In this document: piece by piece, positions 17,635 to 27,400 of the stretch
How the letters are laid out: each line of letters starts with the position of its first letter
Numbering within the stretch: the stretch's first letter is position 1
From: DATGFK01 sp040007395
GTDB taxonomy: Bacteria > Chloroflexota > Anaerolineae > Aggregatilineales > UBA2796
DNA length: 64,000 bases
Reading direction: 5' to 3'
NCBI GenBank assembly: GCA_040007395.1
Contig: JBDTVG010000098.1
Location: forward strand, 55,107 to 119,106
The notes under the pieces: model-generated
Databases searched by the model: none
Told to the model about the DNA's origin: nothing
What the model saw: only the letters and a program-made list of their open reading frames with translations
Program-made: the position numbers and the translations under genes

Positions 17635-18996
17635 ATGAAAAATCCAGAGACAATCCTGGTCATAGGCCATCGCAATCCAGATACAGACGCGATTGCTTCA
17701 GCAGTCGGCTATGCTTGGCTGCTGAACACGGATGGTACGGGCGATTATCTCGCGGGACGGGCGGGCGAAATCAATGCGCAAACGGCGTTTGCCTTGCAAC
17801 GCTTCGCCATTGAACCGCCGCCCCTCATCTCGGATGTATGGGGACGTGTCCGAGATATTGCTAAACCTCAACCTTCACTGCGTAAAGGGCAAACGCTGCT
17901 CGAAGCGTGCCGGAGTGTTGCCCGAACACGCCGCCCTGCACCGATCCTCGACGAAAACGATATTCCCATTGGGCTGCTTTCGGGCGCAGAACTCTTTGCG
18001 GCGATGGCAGAAGCCCTCGGTTCGGCTTCTGTGCTGGCGCTTGCTAAAGATTTTGATCGACTGGTCGAAACCGCTGTGGTTTCGCTGGGAACGGTCCTCG
18101 AAGCAGATGAACATATTCGCGATATTATCGGGCAAGCGCTGCGTACCGAACAGGACGATTTTCTCGTCGTGGACGAAGCAGGGCGCTACTTGGGGCTATG
18201 CCGCAAAGCGGCCTTGCTGGCACCCCCGCACCGCCAATTGATCATGGTCGATCACAATGAGCCAGCGCAATCTATCCCCGGTTTGGAAGATGCGGAACTG
18301 TTGGAAGTGCTTGATCATCACCGATTGGGCAACGCGCCAACGGTCATGCCGATCCGCTTTCGGGTTGAGCCAGTTGGTAGCTGCTCAACATTGGTGGCTG
18401 AACGGGGCATTGGCGCTGGTAATGTGTTTGCGCCGCCAATTGCAGGTTTGCTGTTATGCGGTATTCTGTCCGATACGCTCGTCTTCCGTTCCCCCACCAC
18501 CACGGATCGAGATCGCGAAGCCGCACTGCGCCTCACCGTCATGGCAGGGTTGGTTCCGGCTCAGTCGAGCGAAAAACAGCGTCTGTCTGCCCTGACTGTT
18601 TTGGGGCAAGACCTATTGGCAGCTGGCGCGGGGCTTGGGACTCGTTCGGCGGATGAAGTCGTCAACAGCGATCTCAAGTATTACAATTCGGGTGGGCTAA
18701 ATGCCGGGATCGCGCAGGTCGAGGTTGCCAATTTTCGTGAACTGGCTCCACGCCTCGATGAACTGTACGCAGCGCTAGACAAACTCGCCACATCAAACGG
18801 GTTAGCATTAGCCTTGCTGATGGTTACAGATGTGGTCGATGGCAACAGTCAACTGGTCGTTGCTGGACAGCCACGAGTGATTGCAGCGCTGCCCTATGCA
18901 CACCTGAATAATCATACGCTTGACGCGCCGGAAGTCGTTTCGCGTAAGAAGCAACTGCTCCCGGCAGTATTGGCGGCGATGTCGCAAACGATGTAA
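17635..18996 (+). CDS. ppaC: Family II (manganese-dependent) inorganic pyrophosphatase with CBS pair
   Basis: A DHH-superfamily pyrophosphatase of about 453 residues that hydrolyses pyrophosphate to phosphate in the cytoplasm. GHRNPDTDA near the start, VDHNE, LDHH and the C-terminal SRKKQ block are the metal- and substrate-binding motifs of family II. A regulatory insert with a CBS-domain pair occupies about residues 60-210 (for example PAPILDENDIPIGLLSG and FLVVDEAGRYLGL), as in CBS-PPases, where adenine nucleotides inhibit or activate. I chose ATG 17635 because GGAGA precedes it and family members start shortly before the GH motif; the frame is open from 17566 with a low-complexity extension. 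No DRTGG domain is seen. Confidence 0.88.
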   Translation: MKNPETILVIGHRNPDTDAIASAVGYAWLLNTDGTGDYLAGRAGEINAQTAFALQRFAIEPPPLISDVWGRVRDIAKPQPSLRKGQTLLEACRSVARTRRPAPILDENDIPIGLLSGAELFAAMAEALGSASVLALAKDFDRLVETAVVSLGTVLEADEHIRDIIGQALRTEQDDFLVVDEAGRYLGLCRKAALLAPPHRQLIMVDHNEPAQSIPGLEDAELLEVLDHHRLGNAPTVMPIRFRVEPVGSCSTLVAERGIGAGNVFAPPIAGLLLCGILSDTLVFRSPTTTDRDREAALRLTVMAGLVPAQSSEKQRLSALTVLGQDLLAAGAGLGTRSADEVVNSDLKYYNSGGLNAGIAQVEVANFRELAPRLDELYAALDKLATSNGLALALLMVTDVVDGNSQLVVAGQPRVIAALPYAHLNNHTLDAPEVVSRKKQLLPAVLAAMSQTM

Positions 18997-19027
18997 TTAG
19001 CGGCACAATAAAAGAAAAGGGAACCTT

Positions 19028-19948
19028 ATGAAGCGTTTTATCGGCATCCTGTTATGCGTACTCGTGCTGCCCAGCGTAGCGTGCAATCTAGGCGAGGCCC
19101 CGCCAGCGACTCCGACCCTCGCGCCTGTGCTAAATACGCCTATCGTGGGTCTGAACCCAATCAGCGGCGCGCCGGGTACGGTGATTACGGTGGTAATCGC
19201 AGGGTTCCCGACAGGTTCCAGTGTGAATCTGTTTCTTTCGCCTGCCGACGCTGCCACTAGCACAACGCCCATCGCGCAAAATTTGACGATTGGCGCAGGG
19301 GGAATTTTGAGTTTCGCGTTCCAATTGCCGAATACGGTGAACGGGACGGCGCTCAACAGCCCAACTAGCGTATCGCTCACCGTTTCGACAACCGATAATA
19401 CGGTCAGAGCCAGTGCATTGTTTCTTGCCAATGTGGGCAATGGCACGCCTACCGCTACCCCACAGGCTACCAACGTGGGTAATTCCACTAGTGGCGGCAG
19501 TAGTACAAGTGGCAGCAACTTGTTTATCACGTCGCCTTCGATCAATGCGTTGGTCGTGGGGAATGCAGTCGTGGTCACAGGCAGCGGATCAGCTTTCAAC
19601 AGCCGAGTCGGGGTACAGGTACTCAACGCCAACTATCAGGTGTTAGGCAGCGTTCTTGGTGTGATTCAGGCGGGTGCGGGTGCTGTTGGCCCGTGGCAGG
19701 TTACGGTGGGCTTCACGCAACCGGGCGCTCCGGCAGTGGGCTATATCGTTGCGTATACCGTGAATGCGGCGGGCGGGGTCGCGACTCAGGGGAGTATTCC
19801 AGTCTCGTTAGCGGGTCAGGCAGCAGTAACCACCATTCCAACCGTCGCCGCTGCCACATCGACCAACGGACCAACTGTCCCGCCCGTTATCACTGGGGGA
19901 CCAACCGCTGCCCCGCCGACAGTGGGCTTCATCACGGCGACCCCGTAA
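19028..19948 (+). CDS. Gmad2-domain lipoprotein
   Basis: A 306-residue exported lipoprotein. The signal peptide ends in lipobox LPSVAC (Cys19). After a P/T-rich spacer comes an Ig-like region with the IPT-style start GLNPISGAPGTVITV (about 40-130). A second P/T/G/S linker leads to a Gmad2-like domain (about 165-260): FITSPSINALVVG, GSGSAFNSRVGVQVLNANY, and GPWQVTVGF. The C-terminus is again T/P/A-rich. Gmad2 is an immunoglobulin-like domain of spore-germination and other surface proteins. It lies 31 bp after the pyrophosphatase on the same strand and has a hairpin 13 bp after its stop. Role at the surface is unknown. Confidence 0.78.
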   Translation: MKRFIGILLCVLVLPSVACNLGEAPPATPTLAPVLNTPIVGLNPISGAPGTVITVVIAGFPTGSSVNLFLSPADAATSTTPIAQNLTIGAGGILSFAFQLPNTVNGTALNSPTSVSLTVSTTDNTVRASALFLANVGNGTPTATPQATNVGNSTSGGSSTSGSNLFITSPSINALVVGNAVVVTGSGSAFNSRVGVQVLNANYQVLGSVLGVIQAGAGAVGPWQVTVGFTQPGAPAVGYIVAYTVNAAGGVATQGSIPVSLAGQAAVTTIPTVAAATSTNGPTVPPVITGGPTAAPPTVGFITATP

Positions 19949-19960
19949 TCACTGAGCTTA

Positions 19961-19986
19961 AATCCCTCTCCCGAAGGAGAGGGATT
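19961..19986 (+). terminator. Hairpin after the Gmad2 gene
   Basis: A perfect 11-bp stem, AATCCCTCTCC with its complement, closes on a CGAA loop. There is only a weak T-run after it. The stem also matches the left half of the palindromic repeat family (see 45225), so it may be a repeat fragment used as a terminator. Confidence 0.55.
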
Positions 19987-20099
19987 GCTTCCGTGTCGAG
20001 GGTCATTTTCGGTGTTATTTGAAATCACCAGACTCCCAAACGCATACAAAAGAGTCGAATATCGACCAATGGATGACCTACCATCGGGACGACTTACGA

Positions 20100-20456
20100 T
20101 TACATGGGGGTCACTAATTGAAAATAGTTTCCATCAGGATCAGCCAGTGTCGCCAGCCACCCACCCCCCATGGCGGAAGGTTCGCGTATGACTACCGCGC
20201 CAGCAGCCTTCAACCGCTCAAATTCCTCTTTGACCTGCGCGGTTTCAAAATTAAACATCAAGCGCCCGGGGTCTTTGGTGTTCCCCCCCATCTCGGAATG
20301 ATCTAATACTGAAAAATACGCGCTGCCAACTTGCCAACCATAGAAACCATTCTCAGTATCAGCCATATCCGGTGGCCTTCCAATGACCTTTTCATAGAAG
20401 GACGTTAACGCCTTGACTTGTTTCGTTCCTACCATAATGGAATTCAGATTCAACAT
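20100..20456 (-). CDS. VOC family protein (glyoxalase/dioxygenase fold)
   Basis: A 118-residue single-module pair of the vicinal oxygen chelate superfamily. The order is N-terminal SIMVGTKQVKALTSFYEKVIG, a mid-section YFSVLDHSEMGG, and the C-terminal hallmark LATLADPDGNYFQL. Members include glyoxalase I, fosfomycin-modifying enzymes and many lyases and binding proteins. The first His/Asp ligand position is not clear, so it may be a binding protein. It stands alone in its orientation, with 247 bp of non-coding DNA between its start and the permease gene. The specific substrate cannot be told. Confidence 0.8.
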   Translation of the reverse strand: MLNLNSIMVGTKQVKALTSFYEKVIGRPPDMADTENGFYGWQVGSAYFSVLDHSEMGGNTKDPGRLMFNFETAQVKEEFERLKAAGAVVIREPSAMGGGWLATLADPDGNYFQLVTPM

Positions 20457-20703
20457 ATTGAGCGTATTCCCTCTGTAAGAAAAATTGATCGGTTTGTGGT
20501 TAAATCATCTGTGTGGTGAAGGGTAGTCATTGCTAGACACTATAAAGATAGCTCATTTGTTCTGATGTGTCAATGAATCATCTATTGCGGTTCGTGCAAG
20601 AGCGAATTAACGGTATCCCCAATAACAGGAGCTTTGCTTATTTTTACCAATTATCTGTGCAGACTATTTCATTGCGACTCGCTAGGGCAACGGTGCTAAG
20701 GGG

Positions 20704-21534
20704 TTGATTCTGTTCACTCAAGGCGATTCCCGCCTCTCGATCAAGTGGCGCGTAGCACTACCCTTACTAGCGCTGGCGTTTATTATCGCGCTGGGCGTAG
20801 CGGCTCCTGCCATCGCACCTTATGATCCACTTTTTGGCGAAACTGGTCAGGAGTTAAAGCCGCCTTCGACGCGCTATGCGCTAGGCACGGATTGGGCGGG
20901 GCGCGATGTGCTGAGTCGGGTCTTGTACGGCGGGCGCTTGACGCTCGGAACCGCCTTGATCTCTGTGGCGCTGGCGATTATCCCCGGCTTAATCGTCGGG
21001 ATACTGGCGGGCTATATAGGCAGTTGGCTCGATCAAGTGATCGTCGCGGTGCTTGACGCATTGTTGGCTTTTCCCGGTTTGCTGATCGCCCTGAGCATTG
21101 TAGCGTTGATGGGCAATGGATCTCTGCAAGTCGCGGTAGCAGTCGGCTTGGCTGGCTTCCCGGCCTATGCACGAGTGACACGGGCGGCGGCACTCGCCAC
21201 GCGCACACAGCCTTATATCGAGGCAGCACGAGCCACAGGCGTAACGCCACTGCGACTCCTTGTGTTTCATCTCTTACCGAATATGCTTAGTACCCTAATC
21301 GCCTTCGGTACGGTGACCTTGAGTTGGGCGATCCTCAACGCGGCGACGCTCAATTTTTTGGGCTTTGGCGGCGACCCGTCGCTGCCGGAGTGGGGCGCAC
21401 TGCTGGCAGAAGGGCGGCAAACCTTCCGTGTCGCGCCATGGGCGACTCTTGCGCCCGGCGTGGCGATTATGCTCACGCTGCTTGCCGTTAATTTACTCTC
21501 TGACGCACTAACGCATCGCAACAGATCTGAATAG
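20704..21534 (+). CDS. DppC/OppC-type ABC transporter permease, orphan
   Basis: A 276-residue inner-membrane permease of the peptide/nickel class. The N-terminal membrane segment is followed by IAPYDPLFGETGQ and TRYALGTDWAGRDVLSR, the conserved DppC blocks. Five more membrane helices follow, with the EAA loop EAARATGVTPLRLLVFHLLPN (ATPase contact) before the last two. The start appears to be TTG right behind AAGGGG, which is not an ideal arrangement. No DppB, ATPase or binding protein is present on either side, whereas such permeases normally work as heterodimers in operons. It either pairs with products encoded elsewhere or is a relict. Confidence 0.82.
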   Translation: MILFTQGDSRLSIKWRVALPLLALAFIIALGVAAPAIAPYDPLFGETGQELKPPSTRYALGTDWAGRDVLSRVLYGGRLTLGTALISVALAIIPGLIVGILAGYIGSWLDQVIVAVLDALLAFPGLLIALSIVALMGNGSLQVAVAVGLAGFPAYARVTRAAALATRTQPYIEAARATGVTPLRLLVFHLLPNMLSTLIAFGTVTLSWAILNAATLNFLGFGGDPSLPEWGALLAEGRQTFRVAPWATLAPGVAIMLTLLAVNLLSDALTHRNRSE

Positions 21535-21631
21535 AATCCTTTAGGTACTTTATACTGAATTTGGTATTTTTTTAGCAAACCCACGTTAAAATGAGGGCTG
21601 AGTTAAGGCACATCAAAGAGGGGAGTTCACA

Positions 21632-22207
21632 ATGACTGGTGTATCGCGTATGTGGTGGATGTTCGCAATACGTGGCGTTGCGGCGATCTTATTTGGCTTG
21701 GCTGCACTTATATGGCCCATTACCGCCATTTTGGTGCTGGTCAACTTGTTTGGCGCGTATATGCTGGTCGATGGCATATTCGCTGTGGCGGCTGCCCTAA
21801 CAGGTCGTTCTGGACATAAGGCATGGTGGGCAACTCTGATTGAAGGGCTAGTCGGTATTGGTTTGGGCATTTTCAGCTTTATCGCGCCCGGAGTGGTTGT
21901 CACTAGCCTAATTTGGGTAATGGCGGCGTGGGCTATTGTCACGGGCATCTTCGAGATTATCGCAGCAATCCGGTTGCGCGAAACGATTACCAACGAGTGG
22001 ATGCTTGGACTAGGCGGCGTGCTGTCGATCATTTTTGGCATTCTGCTGGCGATCCAGCCCGGTGTCGGCGCGTTGACGATACTGTGGCTCATTGGCGGCT
22101 ATGCCATTGTGTTCGGGATCATGTTTATCGTTCTGGCGTTCCGGTTGCGCGGGATGGGTAGCAGTGCTCAAACACCCACGCCATCAGCAGGGATGCGCTC
22201 TGCCTGA
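21632..22207 (+). CDS. HdeD-like (DUF308) membrane protein
   Basis: A 191-residue protein with six predicted transmembrane segments arranged as three repeats of about 55 residues, each starting with a G-rich helix (IRGVAAILFGLAALIWP, IEGLVGIGLGIFSFIAPG, LGGVLSIIFGILLAIQPG). This is the HdeD/DUF308 pattern; E. coli HdeD is an acid-resistance membrane protein, but most members have no known role. The C-terminal tail is polar and P/T/S-rich. The ATG is preceded by AGGGGAG. A strong terminator follows at 22275. It is probably a single-gene transcript. Confidence 0.85.
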   Translation: MTGVSRMWWMFAIRGVAAILFGLAALIWPITAILVLVNLFGAYMLVDGIFAVAAALTGRSGHKAWWATLIEGLVGIGLGIFSFIAPGVVVTSLIWVMAAWAIVTGIFEIIAAIRLRETITNEWMLGLGGVLSIIFGILLAIQPGVGALTILWLIGGYAIVFGIMFIVLAFRLRGMGSSAQTPTPSAGMRSA

Positions 22208-22274
22208 GCAGCATCTCGCACTTAGCCTTAAAATTTCATCATACCCCTCACCGCTTCACAACCCGATAATTAGC

Positions 22275-22326
22275 AAACTCCCTTTACAGCGGCCTATTGA
22301 CTGCAAAGGGAGTTTTTCTTTTTTTT
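22275..22326 (+). terminator. Rho-independent terminator after the HdeD-like gene
   Basis: Arms AAACTCCCTTTACAG (22275-22289) and CTGCAAAGGGAGTTT (22301-22315) pair with one mismatch, and a long T-run with one C follows. Confidence 0.88.
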
Positions 22327-22454
22327 ACCGTTTTTTTTTGCAAGTTCTGAATTGGATAGTTATCCACTATATTACAATCTATGGTATACTGGCGTTGTCG
22401 TTAAAGATCTCCCTCACAGCCCAAGTATAAACGGTAAAGTATGGAGGCAGAGAA

Positions 22455-23387
22455 ATGAACCAACTGGCGACGTTTTTAACTGGTATAGCGATTGGGCAAC
22501 CGCAGGCGTATCACAATATGCAGGTCTATCCCCTGCACATCCAAAATGGTCATGATCGCAAGTATCGAACCCTTGACGAAGCCATGAATGCCAAAGAAGT
22601 TGAGATTAAAGAGGTAAGCGAAGGCGGCAGGGTCCCCACGCTCTCTGTCCATAATACAGGCGCACTGCCCATTCTATTGGTGGTGGGTGAAGAACTTGTC
22701 GGAGCCAAGCAGAACCGTGTGCTAAACACCTCGCTGTTGGTTCCCGCCACCAGCGATCTGGAGATTCCGGTAAGCTGTGTCGAGCGGGGACGTTGGTCAT
22801 ATCAGAGCCGAGGCTTTACCCCTAGCGGCACCTCATCATCGCATTACAGTTTGCGTAAAGCCCAGACCGAAAGCGTAACCGCCCGGATGCTAGTGAACTC
22901 GGATGCTCATTTCGCTGCCGACCAATCTGCCGTATGGCGCGAAGTGGATCGCAAGATCAGCAGTCATGGGACTCCTTCACCGACCAGCGCCTTGAAAGAT
23001 GTCTATGACCAGACCAGCGATCAGTTGAAAGAATATCTTGACGCTTTTGCTACGCCCGAAGCGCAAGGCGTATTGGTCGCGATCAATGGCAGGATTGTCG
23101 GCGGTGATCTGTTCGACCACGCCGAAACGTTACGCACCCTGTGGCCTAAGCTGATGCGAATCTATGCGCTGGATGCTGTCGAACACAAAACAGAAGCAGC
23201 CGAACCAACCGCCGATGCCAAACAGTTCCTTGAATCGGCGCAGAACGCAAAAGACGAAACTTACGATTCGGTTGGTCTGGGCAAAGATGTCCGCCTGACC
23301 AGCGATCAGGTCACGGGCAGCGGCTTGCTGTGGGACGATAAGCTGATCCATGCTAGCCTGTTCAGCGCGCAAGGCATGAACGCCTAA
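22455..23387 (+). CDS. ARPP-1 domain (DUF6569) protein
   Basis: A 310-residue cytoplasmic protein that I place in the ARPP-1 family by its characteristic centre: LPILLVVGEELVGAKQNRVL, NTSLLVPA, IPVSCVERGRWSY. The family name means ADP-ribosylglycohydrolase-, rhodanese- and phosphatase-associated, and no enzymatic activity is established. The N-terminal YPLHIQNGHDRKYRTLDEA and the C-terminal DLFDHAETLRTLWPKL also fit the family layout. The region around residues 225-255 is Ala/Glu/Lys-rich and looks disordered. It is one gene, with its own terminator at 23415. Nothing nearby explains its job. Confidence 0.72.
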   Translation: MNQLATFLTGIAIGQPQAYHNMQVYPLHIQNGHDRKYRTLDEAMNAKEVEIKEVSEGGRVPTLSVHNTGALPILLVVGEELVGAKQNRVLNTSLLVPATSDLEIPVSCVERGRWSYQSRGFTPSGTSSSHYSLRKAQTESVTARMLVNSDAHFAADQSAVWREVDRKISSHGTPSPTSALKDVYDQTSDQLKEYLDAFATPEAQGVLVAINGRIVGGDLFDHAETLRTLWPKLMRIYALDAVEHKTEAAEPTADAKQFLESAQNAKDETYDSVGLGKDVRLTSDQVTGSGLLWDDKLIHASLFSAQGMNA

Positions 23388-23414
23388 GCACGTTTTAGCA
23401 GAGTTTACCAACGG

Positions 23415-23446
23415 GCGAGGCCAGATAGATTTCTGGCCTCGCTTTT
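23415..23446 (+). terminator. Rho-independent terminator after the ARPP-1 gene
   Basis: An 11-bp perfect stem (GCGAGGCCAGA and complement, 6-base loop) is followed by TTTT, 28 bp after the stop. Confidence 0.85.
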
Positions 23447-23500
23447 AATAACTCATCTCGCAATGATTTAGAAAGAATGGCTTACGTTTCTCTCTACAAC

Positions 23501-24130
23501 CTATTGAGGTTGTCGGGTATAGACGATTTCACCATATACTTGTAACGAGATTGCTTTTGTAAGTGAATTGACGACAAGAACAATCCTTTTGTCGTTGGGT
23601 GGCGTCGGCGATCCTATAGGCACGGTACTGTAAAGCTCCTGACAAAATAGGTCGATTTGGTCACACTCGTAGAATCTATAAAAGGTGATTTCGCTTTTAT
23701 CATAGGCAAAAAGTAGTAAGTGATAGACGTGGTTGTTCAAGTTAATGGTCTGCAAATGTTCCCATTCGCCAAATGGTCCAAATTGGAAAAAGCGAACAAA
23801 ATCAATGCCGAACGTCAATACAACAGCGAAGAGTGCCAAGAAAACAGCACGCGCACCGATTTGGCTATAACGCTTGGCTTGGGCCAGCAGATAAGAAGAA
23901 ATGGCTAAAACTGCAAACAAGACTCCAATGATTACAAATGCCCACAAGTTAGTGGACATCAAGTCATCATAAAATCGTTCAGAAAAGGTTAACCAGTAAA
24001 GTGTAATGCTAGAGTTCCACTCTCCGAATACAATGGTTATTACTAGACACAGCAGTGAAACTAGCAATGATAAGGCACCACCAGCAACTAAAATCCAATT
24101 CGCATAAAGTAATACTCGGTTCATAAGCAT
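23501..24130 (-). CDS. Hypothetical membrane protein
   Basis: A 209-residue protein of unknown family. Hydrophobic helices lie at about residues 8-35, 60-83 and 93-112; a further 95 residues form a soluble C-terminal part containing three Cys (ECDQIDLFCQ and nearby), which could form a disulphide if exported. Base composition is lower in GC than in the neighbouring genes. Two in-frame ATGs (24130 and 24124) are possible starts. It is convergent with the ARPP-1 gene and divergent from the kinase gene. The intergenic DNA 24131-24403 holds the kinase promoter. No function can be proposed. Confidence 0.6.
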   Translation of the reverse strand: MLMNRVLLYANWILVAGGALSLLVSLLCLVITIVFGEWNSSITLYWLTFSERFYDDLMSTNLWAFVIIGVLFAVLAISSYLLAQAKRYSQIGARAVFLALFAVVLTFGIDFVRFFQFGPFGEWEHLQTINLNNHVYHLLLFAYDKSEITFYRFYECDQIDLFCQELYSTVPIGSPTPPNDKRIVLVVNSLTKAISLQVYGEIVYTRQPQ

Positions 24131-24331
24131 TTACACTGGTTGCCTCATCATTGAAAATTTGATTATATCCTTGTTCAATGGTGGAATACGCGCACGTTCG
24201 GACAACGAGTCAACTGTTTCGTAACTTTTCACCACTGTGATTATTTTATAGGTTGTGCCTTCACCCTTAGCCGCAACCACTATGTACTGACTGCCACCGT
24301 GTTATAGAAAGATGGATTATCTAATTTTTAC

Positions 24332-24360
24332 CTGACAGCGATCCGCTTCCTCGTTATAAT
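24332..24360 (+). promoter_or_regulatory. Sigma-70-type promoter of the first kinase gene
   Basis: CTGACA (24332-24337), a 17-bp spacer and TATAAT (24355-24360): five of six and six of six matches to consensus. It lies 43 bp upstream of the GTG start at 24404. Confidence 0.7.
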
Positions 24361-24403
24361 AGCCCAAACGCCTTTCACTTAACTAAATAGGGGTGGATGA
24401 CTC

Positions 24404-27400
24404 GTGGCTGTAATAACCAACGCCCCCGCTCAGATCATCGGCAAACGTTACAAACTCCTTGACCAGCTTGGCGCTGGCGGAATGGGCAGCGTCTTCCGCG
24501 CAACGGATCGCTTGTCCGGGGATCGTGTCGCGCTCAAGCGTGTCTTGGCTCCCACTGAACATTTGATATTTTCGTCGTACACCACCAGCGCCGCCGATCT
24601 GCGATTGCTGCTGGCGCAGGAGTTCCAGACTCTCGCCTCGCTGCATCACCCCAACATTATCGGTGTACTCGATTTCGGCTTCGACGAAGATCGCCAACCG
24701 TACTTCACAATGGATCTGCTCAACGATGTAATGAGCATCAGCCAAGCCAGCAGCGACCAGCCGCTTGAGGTACAAATCGCCTTTCTCGCGCAGGTTTTGC
24801 GGGCGCTGGAATATCTGCATCGGCGTGGCATTCTGCACCGCGACTTGAAACCGGGCAATATCCTTGTGCAAAATGGGCAGGTCAAAGTGTTGGACTTCGG
24901 CCTATCGATCAAGGCAGGGCAAGGCAAAGATTCGCTCGGCACGGCAGGAACGCTGGCTTATATCGCGCCGGAACTGTTGGAAGGCAACCCTTCAACGATT
25001 GCCAGCGATTTATATGCGGTGGGCATGATCGCCTATGAAGTGCTAGCAGGGCATCATCCGTTCAACACCGATAATCTGAGCCAGTTAATCAATCAGATTG
25101 TGTCGGTTAGCCCTGATGTCGAGTCGATTGGCTTGGACGACGGACTAACGACGATTCTGGCGCGGCTGCTTGCCAAGCACCCCGATGATCGCTTCCCCAA
25201 TGCTGCCGACGTGATCGCCGCATTGAACGAGGCCAGTCCTCAATCCCTGCCCGCCGAAACCTCGGCTACCCGCGAGAGTTTCTTGCAGGCGGCACGCTTG
25301 GTCGGGCGCGATGCTGAGTTAGCACAGCTTTCCAGCGTCTTGGCAGAAGCGATAGATGGCGAAGGCAGCGTGTGGCTCATCGGTGGCGAAAGTGGCATCG
25401 GCAAATCGCGACTAATCGATGAACTTAGCACCTTAGCGTTGGTGCGTGGTGTGTCAGTGGCACGCGGTCAGGCGATTAGCGAGGGCGGCGGGCTGTATTA
25501 TATTTGGCGGCCTATCTTGCGCTGGCTGTGCCTGTCCGTCGAACTCAGCGATCTCGAAGCGGGGGTACTCAAGCCGCTAATCCCGGATCTCGAAGCGTTG
25601 CTTGACCGCTCTATTCCCGACGCGCCACCCCTCGGTCCGCACGCGACTCAAGATCGGCTGTTCTCAGAGATCGAGGACATTTTCCGCCGCCATGACGGGT
25701 CGCTCATGGTTATCCTCGAAGACCTACATTGGGCGACGGAAGACCTTGAACTGCTAGGCCGTTTGCAGCGTATCGTTGAGAATTTGCCGATTCTGTTCGT
25801 GGGAACCTATCGCGATGACGAACAACCGGATATTCCGCACAAGCTGCCGGGAGCCGGGACTCTCAAATTAACCCCACTTTCGAATGAGAGCATCGCGCAA
25901 TTGAGCGAATCGATGCTTGGCCCCGGCGGTGGACAGCCCGCCGTGATTGATCTGCTGACTCGCGAAACCGAAGGGAATATCTTCTTTCTGGTCGAAGTGG
26001 TGCGGGCGCTGGCCGAGGAAGCAGGCCAACTCGACCAGATCGGCAAGACGACCTTACCGCAGCGAGTCTTCGCGGGTGGTATCCAGAATATCGTGCGCCG
26101 CCGCCTGAGCCGTACCCCAGAGAAAGCACGTCCACTGCTGCAAGCGGCGGCAGTGTTAGGGCGCGAACTCGATACCGATGTCCTGCATGTTCTCGATCCT
26201 AACATGGATCTTGAGCAGTGGCTGACCGACTGCGCCAATGCGGCGGTGCTGACGGTGCTGGATGGACACTGGCGTTTTGCCCACGACAAACTGCGCGATG
26301 GCTTGCTCAGGGAACTTTCGCCGGAAAGAAGCAAGGAACTGCATCGTCAGGCGGCAGAAGCCATTCTCACGGTCTATCCTGATGCACCCGCCCATTATGC
26401 CATGCTGGCCTATCATTGGAATGTGGCAGGCAATGAGGATATGGAGCGCAAGTATGCGGCGCTGGCAGGCGATTATGCGATGACTACCGGAGCGCACCAT
26501 GACGCGATCACGTTTTTGGAACGGGCGATGGTGCTGCTGGGTCAAGATCCCGATTCACGCGCCCAACGTGGACATCTGGAACGGCTGCTGTCTGAGGCAT
26601 ATTCAGCACTGGGCGATCTCACCGCTGGCAAAACCCACGCACGGCAAGCGCTGATCTTGCTGGGCTACCCCGAACCACGCACCACTGTAGGCTTAATTGG
26701 TAATATTATGCGGCTAATGGTCGGACAAGCGGCTTACCGTTTCCTGCCCCATCGCAGTGGGCAAAATTCACAAGCATCCGACGCGATCAAACTAGACGCA
26801 ACCGTCGCCTATGAGCGTCTCGCGGAAGCCTATTACTTCGATAATGCCACTATCCCAACGGCACATTCCGGCCTATGGACACTTAATCTGGCGATGGAAG
26901 TCAGTGTGGCAACGCCCGAATTGGCACGGGCCAGCGCGACCAGTGCCATGACCTTCGGGCTGATCACGATGCACCCTATCGCCAGAGCCTATTTCCGACA
27001 AGCGCAGCGCATCGCCCGCGAATTGAAGCATCTGCAATCGCTATGCTGGGTGCTGGTGCTTGATGGCGTGTACCATGATGGAGTCGCGCAGTGGGAACCC
27101 GCCGTTGCTGCGTTGCAGGAAGCGATTGATACTTCCCGGCAGATTGGCGATTGGCAGCGCTTGGTGGAAGCGACACTTGGCATGGCATGGGTACGCTACT
27201 ATCACGGCGAGTTCGCCCAAAGTGCCGAACTGATGCATGACATCACAGTGGCGGCGCGGCGTTCGCGGAGCCAACAAGCGGTGGCGTGGGGCTTGGTCGG
27301 TGAGGCGATTGCGCCCATGCCGATTGGCTATCTCGAAGAAACCGACAAACTCGCCGCGATGGATATTGACGCGCTGTTGGGCGAAGACCGCGCCATGAAA

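Noticed and set aside
24131..24403. Possible small RNA or tRNA in the gap
   Set aside because: Only the promoter at 24332 is supported; no cloverleaf or terminator-ended transcript is visible here or in other gaps.
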